A stretch of DNA of 64,000 bases from JAXLXE01 sp046328115 (GCA_046328115.1 JAXLXE010000002.1:496001-560000); one strand, 5' to 3'. Shown: positions 8,595 through 18,086, counted from the stretch's first letter. A program made the numbers and translations. The notes: generated by a model not told the origin, from the letters alone.

Positions 8595-9821
8595 ATGGTA
8601 AAGCCAATGTGGCCGCGAGCGGTGCCCGCGGTCGCGCCGAACGCGGCGTCCGCCGCCGCGCAGATCACCATTCCGTTCAACAAGGCCTGCCTGGAGGGCA
8701 ACGAGCAGGAGTACATGCTCAAGGCTGTAGGCCACGGCCATGTCTCCGGCGACGGGCCCTACACGCGGAAGGTCCACACGTTTTTCGAGAACATCTTTGG
8801 CGTCCCGCGGGCGCTGCTGACGACGTCCTGCACGCACGCGCTGGAGATGAGCGCGATCCTGCTGGACATCCAGCCTGGCGACGAGGTGATCGTCCCGGAC
8901 TTCACCTTTGTCTCCACGGCGAACGCGTACGTGCTGAGAGGCGCGAAGCCGGTGTTCGCGGACATCCGCCCGGACACGCTCAACCTGGACGAGAGCAAGC
9001 TGGAGGCGCTGATCACCCCGCGGACGCGAGCGATCGTGCCCGTGCACTACGCCGGTGTGGGCTGCGAGATGGACGACATCATGGACATTGCGAACCGCCA
9101 CGGTATCCCCGTGGTCGAGGACAACGCCCACGGCCTGTTCGCCCGCTACCGGGGCAAGTACCTGGGGACCTTTGGCGCGATGGCCACGCAGAGCTTCCAC
9201 GAGACCAAGAACTTCACGTGCGGCGAGGGCGGCGCCCTCCTGATCAACGACGCGCGGTACGCCGAGCGGGCGGAGATCATCCGCGAGAAGGGCACCAACC
9301 GCGCCCGCTTCTTCCGCGGCCAGGTGGACAAGTACACCTGGGTGGACGTGGGCTCCAGCTACCTGCCGTCTGACCTGCTGGCGGCGTTTCTTTACGCGCA
9401 GCTAGAGGCGCGGCAGAACATCCAGCAGAAGCGCCATGACGTATGGCACGCCTACTGGGAGACGCTACGCGACTGGGCGGACGACCAGGGGGTGCAGCTA
9501 CCCACCGTTCCGCCGTACTGCGACCAGCCGTACCACATGTTCTACCTGCTGATGCCGTCGTTGGAAGTGAGGACGGCCTTCATTGAGTACATGCGCGATC
9601 ACGGCATCCTGAGCGTGTTCCACTACCTGCCGCTACACCTGTCCGAGATAGGCCGCCAGTTCGGCGGCAAGCGCGGCGACTGCCCGGTGACGGAGGACGT
9701 GTCCGACCGACTGGTCCGCCTGCCCTTCTACAACTCGCTGGGCGCGGAGGGGCAGCTCTCCGTGATCGACCGCATCCGCGGCTTCGTGCCGAAGCGGGTG
9801 CACGCGGTGGGGGCAAGCTGA
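8595..9821 (+). CDS. DegT/DnrJ/EryC1 aminotransferase, WecE/RffA-like (dTDP-4-keto-6-deoxyhexose transaminase)
   Basis: A 408-aa PLP enzyme. It follows WecE closely by eye: ITIPFNKA, SGDGPYTRK, TTSCTHALEMSA, LDIQPGDEVIVPDFTF, VPVHYAGVGCEMD, SFHETKNFTCGEGG with the PLP lysine at Lys205, and REKGTNRARFFRGQVDKYTW. WecE makes dTDP-4-amino-4,6-dideoxygalactose (Fuc4N) from the 4-keto sugar with glutamate. ATG 8595 is preceded by GGGGTG; longer in-frame starts overlap the upstream GT2 and lack a canonical N-terminus. It lies between GT2 and a hexapeptide acyltransferase, fitting production and use of an N-acylated amino sugar for surface glycan. The exact sugar product is inferred. Confidence 0.87.
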   Translation: MVKPMWPRAVPAVAPNAASAAAQITIPFNKACLEGNEQEYMLKAVGHGHVSGDGPYTRKVHTFFENIFGVPRALLTTSCTHALEMSAILLDIQPGDEVIVPDFTFVSTANAYVLRGAKPVFADIRPDTLNLDESKLEALITPRTRAIVPVHYAGVGCEMDDIMDIANRHGIPVVEDNAHGLFARYRGKYLGTFGAMATQSFHETKNFTCGEGGALLINDARYAERAEIIREKGTNRARFFRGQVDKYTWVDVGSSYLPSDLLAAFLYAQLEARQNIQQKRHDVWHAYWETLRDWADDQGVQLPTVPPYCDQPYHMFYLLMPSLEVRTAFIEYMRDHGILSVFHYLPLHLSEIGRQFGGKRGDCPVTEDVSDRLVRLPFYNSLGAEGQLSVIDRIRGFVPKRVHAVGAS

Positions 9822-9975
9822 CGTGCCGGCGACTCGTGCGGCGACCGTGTGATTAGACCACGCCGCTCGTCGACGGATATGGTCTGAGAATGACACGGGC
9901 CCCCGGCAGAAGTCCGGCAACGATGCAACGACCCCCAAGTCAATGAGCGCCCAACAGGGCACGGACTCACAAGTT

Positions 9976-10003
9976 GCGACCGTCGGGTCGCACGAAGCGA
10001 CCC
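9976..10003 (+). promoter_or_regulatory. mutually exclusive hairpin arms ahead of acyltransferase RBS
   Basis: Three arms occur in order: GCGACC (9976-9981), GGGTCGC (9985-9991) and GCGACCC (9997-10003). The middle arm can pair with either neighbour, so only one hairpin can form. A further palindrome, CCCGGCCGGG (10001-10010), abuts the ribosome site GGAGAAGGAG of the gene at 10025. The rest of the 203-bp gap (9822-10024) also holds AGACCA/TGGTCT arms. Such geometry is typical of cis-acting translational control, but no ligand or protein can be named. Confidence 0.4.
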
Positions 10004-10024
10004 GGCCGGGAGAAGGAGCGACCG

Positions 10025-10597
10025 ATGGCATTCATGAGTCAGAGCCAGCTCGAAGCAATGGGGTTCAAAGGACTCGGCACAAACGTCCGCATCAGTGACA
10101 AGGCCGCCATCTACAACGCGGACCAGATCGAGATCGGTTCAAACTCCCGGATTGACGACTTCTGTGTGGTCTCTGGTCGAGTCTCCATCGGGCGTAATGT
10201 CCACATCGCCGTCTTCTGCAACGTCGCCGGGGGGTCGGAGGGCGTTACGTTGGAGGACTTCGCAGGACTCGCGTACGGATGTCACGTGTTCTCGCAGAGT
10301 GATGACTACTCCGGACGCACCCTGACGAACCCCACTGTGCCAGCGAAGTTCAAGAGGGAGACCAAACGCGCGGTTCACATTGGGCGGCACTGCATTGTGG
10401 GGACCGGCTCGCTCGTGTTTCCGGGCGTACGGCTGGCAGAAGGCACGTCCGTGGGGGCGCTGTCAATGGTGACGAAGTCGACCGAGGAATGGTCCGTGTA
10501 CTTCGGATCGCCGGCAAAGAAGATCAAGGACCGAAGGCGCGATCTCCTTGAGTTGGAAGCGGAATTGCTCCGCGACGAAGCGAATTCGCCAGGGTAG
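10025..10597 (+). CDS. left-handed beta-helix (hexapeptide) acyltransferase, sugar N/O-acyltransferase type
   Basis: A 190-aa protein with hexapeptide-repeat rhythm through the middle (for example IGSNSRIDDFCVVSG, IGRNVHIAVFCNVAGG, IGRHCIVGTGSLVFPGV) and the usual C-terminal SPAKKIKDR. LbH enzymes form trimers and transfer acetyl or acyl groups from CoA; this size and layout match transferases that acylate dTDP-amino sugars (FdtC/VioB group). It follows the WecE-like aminotransferase, so the amino sugar is the likely substrate. ATG 10025 sits behind GGAGAAGGAG; an upstream in-frame TTG at 9974 would add 17 residues translated from the hairpin region and is not favoured. Confidence 0.8.
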   Translation: MAFMSQSQLEAMGFKGLGTNVRISDKAAIYNADQIEIGSNSRIDDFCVVSGRVSIGRNVHIAVFCNVAGGSEGVTLEDFAGLAYGCHVFSQSDDYSGRTLTNPTVPAKFKRETKRAVHIGRHCIVGTGSLVFPGVRLAEGTSVGALSMVTKSTEEWSVYFGSPAKKIKDRRRDLLELEAELLRDEANSPG

Positions 10598-10703
10598 AGC
10601 CGCGCAGCGGCCTCCGTTCATATTGCGAGCGTGCGCTTTCACGCATCGGTCCCGCCCGATCTCGTTTCGGGCACGTACGGGGAGCGGCCACGAGCCGGAA
10701 GAA

Positions 10704-12281
10704 TCAGTCCCAGCGAAGCTTATAGATGCGCATAGACCCATACGTAGAAGTCTCTGACTCGGAAATGAGCGTGCCACGCGCGCGCAAGAGATCGTCCATC
10801 TGGCTCCGGCTCATGAAGTAGAAGCGCTGGAAGTGGCTGAGCCCTTCCAGATCGGACTCGTCGCCCAGGAACTGCTCCATCTCACTGTCTACCACGAAAT
10901 AGTCCGGCTTGTATGCTGCCACAGCATCGCGGAGGGAATCTCCAGGCCGATAGGCACGCCAGTACGCCAACTGACCCCAGTTCCAAAAGAGGTGATCTCG
11001 AACCGCGAGCCAGTATACGGGGGAGGCCATCACCGACGATTCGGGCGGCAACGCAGTCTGCAGTCGGTGCTGCACGAGCTCAAAATCGGTCAGTGCGCTG
11101 GTCGAGAAGCTTGGGAGCATCCAGACCACTGGCGCTATGCACAGCACGGATGCACCCAGACGCGCCCTGGCAACCCACCGACCTCTCCAATTTCGATCGA
11201 ACCAGAGGCGAGCCACCAAGTAGCCGCACAGGATGTCCGCCGTGGGATCAAGCAAAACGATGTAATAAGGGTGGTGATTGCGCATGAGCCCGACAGCGCC
11301 CAGTACAAGGCCCAACAACCATGCCCCAAGCATGCGACCCCTCGACCCACCAGCAAACATCACGAGCAAGCCGCCGGCGGACACCAACGGCAGGCGCGTA
11401 GTCAAGCCGATCGAGTACATCGTCCAGGCAGCCTCGGCGGACGTGATCCAGGCCTCCGCAGAGCCGGAGATCAATGGCGGGGTGTGCGTGGCCCCGAAGA
11501 ACACCCGGTTGATGCCCAGGAAGGTGTCGGGATACGGGAGCACATGCAACCAGAGGTATCCCGCGAGGCCCAAGGAGACGCCCGCCAGTACGGCCCAGTT
11601 CTGTCCTGCGCGAAGCACCCCTCGCCCGAAGCGCACGCAAGAGCACGCGAGCAATCCTGCACCGAAGATGCTGCCGTTCGGGTGGATTTCCACAGCGATG
11701 CCAAGCAGCAGGCCCGCGAGCAGCGACTTGAGCGCCCACCGATGACCACCGTCCCACAAGAACAGCGCAAGCGCCGTGTAGCCGAGCGCAGCGACCAGCA
11801 TGTCTTGCCGACCGAGATGGGAGGAGTACACGAAGTAGCTGGCCGCGGACACGAGAAACGCGGATAGCACGCCCGACGGCCGCTCCCACACCCAACATCC
11901 GATCCAGTAAACCGCGGCGAGCAACCACGCACCCGCGAGGAACGAAGATAGGCGCATGGCGAGCACCGTCTCACCAAAGACATATACAAATGCGGCCTGA
12001 TAGAGCGTGCTCGCAACCGGAAAGTACGTCCAGTACCCATCAAATTCCTGAATGACACCTGCGTCCACGGCTCCCATGACCCTGCCGTCCCGAAGCCAGC
12101 CGATCGCTCGCGATAGGTACCAGAGCTCGTCGACGAACGGCGCCGGCACCGACGCCAGCGTGGCAACGTGCATCGCCGCTAGCGCGAAAGCGCACAGGAA
12201 CACGAACGCTGACCACGGTCGATACGATCGCGTCCGTCTCGGATCGCCTTGGTCTGACAGAGAAGGACTCAGGACAGCCAT
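10704..12281 (-). CDS. GT-C-like multi-pass membrane glycosyltransferase, paralog A
   Basis: A 525-aa integral membrane protein with about ten to twelve hydrophobic helices, followed by a C-terminal extracytoplasmic domain from about residue 400. The first loop holds the acidic pair in APFVDELWYLSRA, then GYWTYFPVAS and YSSHLGRQDMLVAA. It is clearly paralogous to the upstream gene at 12289-13866: same length, same motifs, same tail (YKLRWD against YRIRWQ). GT39/GT83-like enzymes transfer sugar from a polyprenyl phosphate. It lies 7 bp downstream of its paralog and is the last gene of a four-gene run. Acceptor and sugar are unknown. Confidence 0.72.
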   Translation of the reverse strand: MAVLSPSLSDQGDPRRTRSYRPWSAFVFLCAFALAAMHVATLASVPAPFVDELWYLSRAIGWLRDGRVMGAVDAGVIQEFDGYWTYFPVASTLYQAAFVYVFGETVLAMRLSSFLAGAWLLAAVYWIGCWVWERPSGVLSAFLVSAASYFVYSSHLGRQDMLVAALGYTALALFLWDGGHRWALKSLLAGLLLGIAVEIHPNGSIFGAGLLACSCVRFGRGVLRAGQNWAVLAGVSLGLAGYLWLHVLPYPDTFLGINRVFFGATHTPPLISGSAEAWITSAEAAWTMYSIGLTTRLPLVSAGGLLVMFAGGSRGRMLGAWLLGLVLGAVGLMRNHHPYYIVLLDPTADILCGYLVARLWFDRNWRGRWVARARLGASVLCIAPVVWMLPSFSTSALTDFELVQHRLQTALPPESSVMASPVYWLAVRDHLFWNWGQLAYWRAYRPGDSLRDAVAAYKPDYFVVDSEMEQFLGDESDLEGLSHFQRFYFMSRSQMDDLLRARGTLISESETSTYGSMRIYKLRWD

Positions 12282-12288
12282 GAACGCA

Positions 12289-13866
12289 TCACTGCCAACG
12301 AATCCGATAGACGCTCACCAGACCCAGACTCGCGCTCTCGAATTCGTCGACCAGCTCGCCGCGCGAGGCAAGGAACGCCCGCAACTCGCCTGCTGGCAGA
12401 AGCAGATACTCGGTGTACGAATTCTGTCCACCCCCGAGCTCACCTACGAAGTCGCGCATCTGCCTATCGATGAGCAAATAGTCCGGGCGGAAGCGCTCCA
12501 TCGCGGAATCCAGAGAAGCCCCATGGTGCTGGTGCCGATGCAAGGCCAACTGCTGCCAACCAAGGAACGTATGATCCTGCAGCGCGAACCAGAACGCTTG
12601 TGCGCCCATGATGGTCGCCTCGGGTGCGATGTTGCCTGACACCCGAGACAAGGCTGCCTCGTAGTCGGGGCGCGCATCGACGAACACTGGTCTCACAACG
12701 CTGAAGACCGACCAAACCAGCAGACACGTTGCACCAAAAAGCAGGCGACGCGGCCACAGTGAGTCCGCGAAGCGCGCGCGGAAAAGCCCAGAAACTGCCA
12801 CCGCGACCAGGAGATCCGTAAGCGGCGACTGCAGGATGACATAGTACTGCAAGTGGTTGCGGATCAGCGCTATCTGCGCTACTAGCATTGCGACAAAGAG
12901 CAACACCGCGAGTCGAAGGCCTCGGGCGCGACCGATCGCCGCGGCTGCAAGAGATGGAGCCGCGATCAATAGTCTGAAGTCGCTGCCGTAAAGATACGTC
13001 TGCATAGTCGAGAGGAAGCTCTCGATCCAGACCTCCGCATCCCATCGCGCAATCGGAGGCGAGTGCGAAGTGCTATAGAGCAGCATGTTGATCGCCACGA
13101 ATGCCGCGGGATAGGGCAGCACGTGCGCCGCCACATACCCGGCCGTTCCGAGCGCGAGACCCGCCGCGAAACACCACGGCTGAGATCTCAACGGAGACTT
13201 CAGCCCGAATCGATGCAGCACCACGGCCAGCGCAAGCACCCCGTAGACCGCGGCATTGAGATGTGTCTCCATGGCGACCGCTACGAGCAGCCCGGCCGCC
13301 ACATTGCACCACCCTTCGCCCTTGCGTGGCCGCGCCAACATGAGCGCCAACGCGCCCATCCCAAGGGCCGCCACAACGATGTCCTGCCGACCGAGGTGAG
13401 AGGAGTAGAGAAACGGTCGTGACCACGCGACGAGTGCTGCCGCGAGTAGCCCGGCCCCACGTCCCGCCACCTGGCAGCCGACCGCGTACATCGCAACGAT
13501 CAGCGCAAGGCCACTTATCATCGATGGCAAACGGATACTGAAGATCGTGGGGCCAAAGAGCCACACTGGGACCGCCTGTATCGCCGTGACGGGAACAGGG
13601 TACCAAGTCCAGTATCCCTCGAAGTCCTCGACGACACCGCGATCGAGAGTGCCGAACGCCCGTCCCGTCTCGATGAACCCAAGCGCACGCGCGGCGTACC
13701 AGGCCTCGTCCACGAACGGCGCGGGTGCGGAGAGCGTTGACAGCCCCACGACACCCGTCACGAGTATGAGGATCAACAGACCGCGGTGATTCCAGACCAG
13801 CCACGTTGTTCCAGGGAAATGGGCTGTCCATGACCCTTGGCGCCAAACCAACGGACGCGCGCTCAT
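12289..13866 (-). CDS. GT-C-like multi-pass membrane glycosyltransferase, paralog B
   Basis: A 525-aa multi-pass protein, the tandem duplicate of the gene at 10704-12281: shared APFVDEAWYAARALG, FEGYWTWYPVP and YSSHLGRQDIVVAALG, and a C-terminal soluble domain ending YRIRWQ. The Asp-Glu pair in the first loop is the expected GT-C catalytic position. ATG 13866 overlaps the upstream stop as ATGA (13863-13866), so translation is coupled to the 13863-15614 gene. The pair presumably arose by tandem duplication and may act on successive sugars; this is inference. Confidence 0.72.
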   Translation of the reverse strand: MSARPLVWRQGSWTAHFPGTTWLVWNHRGLLILILVTGVVGLSTLSAPAPFVDEAWYAARALGFIETGRAFGTLDRGVVEDFEGYWTWYPVPVTAIQAVPVWLFGPTIFSIRLPSMISGLALIVAMYAVGCQVAGRGAGLLAAALVAWSRPFLYSSHLGRQDIVVAALGMGALALMLARPRKGEGWCNVAAGLLVAVAMETHLNAAVYGVLALAVVLHRFGLKSPLRSQPWCFAAGLALGTAGYVAAHVLPYPAAFVAINMLLYSTSHSPPIARWDAEVWIESFLSTMQTYLYGSDFRLLIAAPSLAAAAIGRARGLRLAVLLFVAMLVAQIALIRNHLQYYVILQSPLTDLLVAVAVSGLFRARFADSLWPRRLLFGATCLLVWSVFSVVRPVFVDARPDYEAALSRVSGNIAPEATIMGAQAFWFALQDHTFLGWQQLALHRHQHHGASLDSAMERFRPDYLLIDRQMRDFVGELGGGQNSYTEYLLLPAGELRAFLASRGELVDEFESASLGLVSVYRIRWQ

Positions 13867-15614
13867 TCCGCACCGCCGGATAGGTCGATGGTCAAGTAGT
13901 CGTCATTTGAGAACGCAGGCTCGGGCAGCCCGTCGAGCGGTATCGGGCCCTCGCGGAGGGCCCGCTCCCGGGGGCCCACGACGAGGTAGCGAATCCGACG
14001 ATCAAGCAGCCACTGCCGGCCCTCGCGCGTACCGATCAAGCTGGAGTAGAAGGCGTTCACTTCCTGATCCTTCACGTCGTAGTCGAGCGTGGCAACCGTG
14101 TGGCCAGCATAGACGCGTCCACGAGTCATCCCCGCGAGGTGGTTGGCGGTGAGTGTCTCCGCAACGATCACCTCTGACTCGCCGATCCTCGGCGCCAGCC
14201 ACCGCCCCACTTCGTTGAGTGCCGCGCTTCGGTACACCGAGGAGTCCGCGTATGGACTCGGCGGTGCCGACATCTGCTGCACGGCGGCGAGCAGGAGCAG
14301 CAGACTCGATCCGAACAATGCCTGCACGCCGATGACGGTGAGCAATACGCGGCCAATCAACAGGCGGCCCAGCAATCCGCCCACCAGCGTCTGTCGGGCC
14401 ACTCCAAAGCCTACTGCCGCCAGGATGGCCAGCATGGGCTGGACGCCGATTCCAAACCTGGACTGGATCGTCAACGGAGCGTACATGAGCGCCAGGCCAG
14501 TAGCGGCCCACACCAGCACTACCGCGCGCCCGGCGTCCAGCGACCGCGCATACCGCCGCACCCCGACCAGCGCCAACAGCAGCACGGCGCCATATCCGAT
14601 CGCCAGATCTAGCGGGGCGGCGCTGAGCTGGAAGTTCTGCCGCCAGTATGTGTCTGACCAGAATGGATCGGCGCGGAACACCAGCGCGCTGTAGGCAACG
14701 AACGGGAGCGCCGACCCGATCACGGCCGCGGCCGTGGCAACACCACCGCTCCAAAGCCGCCGACGGAGCAGCACCATCAGGGCTGCGTGCCCACCGACGC
14801 TCGCGATCACTGGCACCAGACTAAACGAGTTCGTCAGACCGAGGAGCATCGACGCCACGGCCCCCAGCGCCGGATTCCAGACTGAGGAGCGACGCCACGA
14901 TCGGGCGTACACAAACGCGATCAGCAGAATCAGCGTCATCCCAAACTGGAAGTGGGGCGCGGTGAACAACAACACGAACGTGCTGATCTCCGGACGATGG
15001 AAATCCACCGTTCGCAGATTGAGCTCCGCTCCGACCAGGATCGAGACGGTGATCAACAGCGCGGTCAGGCCCGAGGCGAAGACCATCAAGATCAGTGCAA
15101 GGCGGCGCTCGCTGGGCCGCTCCAGAAGCTCGCTGGCCAGGACGTAGCCCACCACCACAAGACCGGCCCGAGACGCGATCTCAGCCGCGTGGTAGGTCAG
15201 CCGCTGATCCGCTGCGACCAGCCCAGCCAGCTTCCCGAGCGCCACGTAGTACGTGTACATGAGCACCGGCGGATGCGGCTCTGAGGACAGATGGTCGTGG
15301 ATGAGCCAGGATGTGCTTGCGGCACCCTCGCGCATGGCGCCGATGTACTGGGCCATGTCCGTCGGTACCCAGAGCATTCCCACGAACACCGCGCCATTCG
15401 CGGCCTGCGCGTAGGCGATGGCATACGGGATCTCAACGAGCGCGACGGCGAAGAGCGCGATCGCGGCCGCGAACACCCACTCGCGGCGAGCGATCCAGCC
15501 TCGTCGTCCCACGGCCGGCGCGGCCGCGCCGGGCGTCCGGGTAGGTCGCACCACCACCCGGGCGCTTACCGGCCGATCCGGAGTTGTCTGGACGCTCGGC
15601 TCCATCAGGCGCAT
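13863..15614 (-). CDS. multi-pass membrane protein, probable GT-C glycosyltransferase
   Basis: About 583 aa if it starts at ATG 15614 (ATG 15605 is equally possible; 15695 would overlap the upstream gene by 47 bp). About twelve hydrophobic segments are visible. The first extracytoplasmic loop reads MLWVPTDMAQYIGAM and the following stretch IHDHLSSEPHPPVLMYTYY, a pattern of large membrane proteins found beside glycosyltransferases; a C-terminal soluble part (about residues 460-583) contains RIRYLVVGPRERAL. It sits in an operon of four such genes. I cannot name the sugar or acceptor, and the glycosyltransferase call rests on topology and neighbours. Confidence 0.62.
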   Translation of the reverse strand: MRLMEPSVQTTPDRPVSARVVVRPTRTPGAAAPAVGRRGWIARREWVFAAAIALFAVALVEIPYAIAYAQAANGAVFVGMLWVPTDMAQYIGAMREGAASTSWLIHDHLSSEPHPPVLMYTYYVALGKLAGLVAADQRLTYHAAEIASRAGLVVVGYVLASELLERPSERRLALILMVFASGLTALLITVSILVGAELNLRTVDFHRPEISTFVLLFTAPHFQFGMTLILLIAFVYARSWRRSSVWNPALGAVASMLLGLTNSFSLVPVIASVGGHAALMVLLRRRLWSGGVATAAAVIGSALPFVAYSALVFRADPFWSDTYWRQNFQLSAAPLDLAIGYGAVLLLALVGVRRYARSLDAGRAVVLVWAATGLALMYAPLTIQSRFGIGVQPMLAILAAVGFGVARQTLVGGLLGRLLIGRVLLTVIGVQALFGSSLLLLLAAVQQMSAPPSPYADSSVYRSAALNEVGRWLAPRIGESEVIVAETLTANHLAGMTRGRVYAGHTVATLDYDVKDQEVNAFYSSLIGTREGRQWLLDRRIRYLVVGPRERALREGPIPLDGLPEPAFSNDDYLTIDLSGGAE

Positions 15615-15648
15615 TGGATCGTCCGCATCGACACGACGTTTCGGATCA

Positions 15649-17244
15649 TCAGGCCCCGGGCCGATCCGCTTGCGCGTACAACCAGTAACGCCCAATGCGC
15701 TCCATCAGCACGTACCGCTCGGCGATCGTCTCACGGACGCCCAGCGGCCACCACGGATACTCATCCGAAACGAGCTCCTGATCAGCCGGCGCCTCCAGCA
15801 CAACCAGGCCAATCTGACCCGTAGCCAGACGGTTGACAAGCTCGCCCGATCCCCACCGCGCCTCGTATCCCAGCACAGAGAGTATCAGTGGGTCGGCTGC
15901 GAGCGGCACCTTCCCTGCGCGAAAGACCGCAAGCGAATCTGCCTGTGTGAGGACGTCCCCCGATGTCGCGCGAATCTTGGCTACCAGCGTCTCGTCAGCG
16001 TGTTGAGGGCCGGCAAGAGACCACGCCGTCTGGAACGCGAACGCGCCCCCGACGGCAGCGAACAGGCAGCAAGCGGCGACGAGTGGCCCGCGGCTCGCAA
16101 CCCGCGCCGGCAGCGCCTGCCCGACATTTGCCAGCCGCCCACCGATCAAGGAGTCGCACGCCCGCGCCGCGAACACGGCCAGCAGTGCTGATGCCTCTAG
16201 CAAGTAGTTGAAGTGCGATCCCGGCTTGGCCAGGCCAAGCAGTCCGATCGCGACGCTCGCGACCGCGTAGCACTGGATGAGGTATTCCTCGTCACGCCAG
16301 GCCAGGCCACGGCGCCATCCGAGCGCGCTCAGTATCCCCAAAGGGAGCAGCAGAGCGACCACCGGGATCGCGTGATCCTGGAATAACGTTGCACTCATAG
16401 GGATCGTGTGTGTCGCCACCACGTTCGACAGGACATCGACGCCGGCTTGCGCCGTGGCAGCCGTCAGCACCACGGTGAGCACGAGTCCAGCAGCCAGGCC
16501 GAGCCACAGCGAGCGCTCCCAGGCGCGGTTGAACACCAGGTGGAGCGCCAGAAGCGCCGGCGCCGTGACGAACGACTGCTTGGTGCATACCGCACCCGCC
16601 AGGAGGACACCGGCCAGCGCCGCTCCCGCAACCGACCGCTGACGGATCCCGACCAGAAGACCGCCCAGCGTGAGGGCCAACCCGATGGTGTCCGGCCGCG
16701 CGGTGTATAGCCAGGGGTGGAGCACGAAGGACGAGCCGAACAGCGCCGCGGCCAGGCAGGCCGCGCGCGACGATAGGCCCAACCGCCTACCCAGCGACGC
16801 CGTCAGCACCGCGCACGCTACCCCACCAATCACAGTCAGCGCCCGAGCCAACGCCAGCATGCCGTCTGGTCCAAGCGCGAACCAGCGGGCGGGGAGCCCC
16901 ACCAGCGCGTAGTAAAGTGGCGTATACGCCGCCAGGTTGTACGGATATTCGCGCGGATCGACGTACGGCGAAAGCCCATCTCGCACGCGCGACATCACGT
17001 AAAGCTGAGCGCCCTCGGGATGCAGGACCTCCATCTGGCTGGGGATCCAGGACAGCGCGGTGGCGACGGTGATCAGCGATCCAGCCGTGGCCAGCGCAGC
17101 CAGTAACAGTCCCAGCGCGCGACAAACGGCAATATCCACTGCACGCACTGCACGCGTCGGCGGCACGCGCGAGGTCACGGCGGCCGCCGGCAATGCTCCC
17201 GTCAGCGCCAGATGGCCGCCAGCCTGTCGCTCAAGTACCTGCAC
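15649..17244 (-). CDS. GT-C (GT39/GT83-like) membrane glycosyltransferase
   Basis: About 531 aa if translation starts at GTG 17244, which has GGGAG some ten bases upstream; the open frame extends to ATG 17400, but that would leave only 38 bp to the divergent hisH. The first membrane helix begins near AVCRALGLLLAALATAG, followed by the loop MEVLHPEGAQLYVMSRV and YNLAAYTPLYYALVGLPA, typical of bacterial dolichyl-phosphate-mannose-type transferases, then ARPDTIGLALTLGGLLVG and many helices. It is the first gene of the four-gene membrane operon. The related gene at 26210-27700 has a similar first loop with YPP. Confidence 0.72.
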   Translation of the reverse strand: MQVLERQAGGHLALTGALPAAAVTSRVPPTRAVRAVDIAVCRALGLLLAALATAGSLITVATALSWIPSQMEVLHPEGAQLYVMSRVRDGLSPYVDPREYPYNLAAYTPLYYALVGLPARWFALGPDGMLALARALTVIGGVACAVLTASLGRRLGLSSRAACLAAALFGSSFVLHPWLYTARPDTIGLALTLGGLLVGIRQRSVAGAALAGVLLAGAVCTKQSFVTAPALLALHLVFNRAWERSLWLGLAAGLVLTVVLTAATAQAGVDVLSNVVATHTIPMSATLFQDHAIPVVALLLPLGILSALGWRRGLAWRDEEYLIQCYAVASVAIGLLGLAKPGSHFNYLLEASALLAVFAARACDSLIGGRLANVGQALPARVASRGPLVAACCLFAAVGGAFAFQTAWSLAGPQHADETLVAKIRATSGDVLTQADSLAVFRAGKVPLAADPLILSVLGYEARWGSGELVNRLATGQIGLVVLEAPADQELVSDEYPWWPLGVRETIAERYVLMERIGRYWLYAQADRPGA

Positions 17245-17438
17245 GGTGCACCCGCTCCCTACCTGGTTCGCAAGTGGGAAAACGTACACGCGAACCCGCA
17301 AAGGGATGCCCAGGCTCCGCGCAGGCTTGTATCGCGTCCGAAGGCGCGCTGAGAGTGGCCCCGGAACCTTGCTGCGAGCGTGGCTCGTCAGGCCGTTCAC
17401 ACCACGGTTACAATTCGTGCCCCTGAGGGAGTAGCACG

Positions 17439-18086
17439 ATGATCGCCATCCTGGACCACGGCGCCGGCAACGTGCGCAGCGTTGCGCGGGCGCTGGAGGT
17501 AGCTGGCGGGTCTCCGCTCCTCACCAGCAGCCCGGCTGAGATCGCCGCGGCGGACGCACTGGTTGTGCCCGGCCAGGGCTCCGCCGTGGACGTGATGCGA
17601 AACATCGAGCGCCTGGGCATGGAGCAGCCGCTGCGTGACTACGTGGCGAGCGGACGGCCCTTCCTGGGCGTCTGCCTGGGCGAGCAGATCATCTTTGAGT
17701 CCAGCGATGAGGGCAATCAGCCCTGCCTCGGCCTGATTCCGGGGCGCTGCCACCGGTTGCCCGGCGGCCAGAAGGTGCCCCACATGGGGTGGAACTCGGT
17801 CCGACTGGTTCGATCGCACCCGCTCCTGGAAGGCATCCCGGACAACTCGTACTTCTACTTTGTGCACTCGTACTACGTGGCGCCGGCCAATCCAGACGCG
17901 GTCGTGGGCGTGACGGACTACGGCGTGAGCTTTGCGTCGATCGTTGCCAGTGGCAGCATCTTCGCCGCCCAGTTCCATCCTGAGAAGAGCGCGGATCTGG
18001 GTCTCCGGATGTACGCGAACTTCGTCCGTCTGGCGCGAGACCGGGCGGCCACTGCTGTTGTGCAGGCCGCGGCAGCCATTGTTTGA
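17439..18086 (+). CDS. hisH: imidazole glycerol phosphate synthase, glutamine amidotransferase subunit
   Basis: A 215-aa class I glutaminase that feeds ammonia to HisF in histidine synthesis. It begins IAILDHGAGNVRSV; the nucleophile Cys is in RPFLGVCLGEQIIF and the His-Glu pair in AAQFHPEKSADLG; the oxyanion segment is VPGQGS. GAGGGAG lies upstream of ATG 17439, and a possible -10 TACAAT is at 17409-17414. It is the first gene of a compact operon; the downstream hisA start overlaps its stop codon by 8 bases. Confidence 0.96.
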   Translation: MIAILDHGAGNVRSVARALEVAGGSPLLTSSPAEIAAADALVVPGQGSAVDVMRNIERLGMEQPLRDYVASGRPFLGVCLGEQIIFESSDEGNQPCLGLIPGRCHRLPGGQKVPHMGWNSVRLVRSHPLLEGIPDNSYFYFVHSYYVAPANPDAVVGVTDYGVSFASIVASGSIFAAQFHPEKSADLGLRMYANFVRLARDRAATAVVQAAAAIV

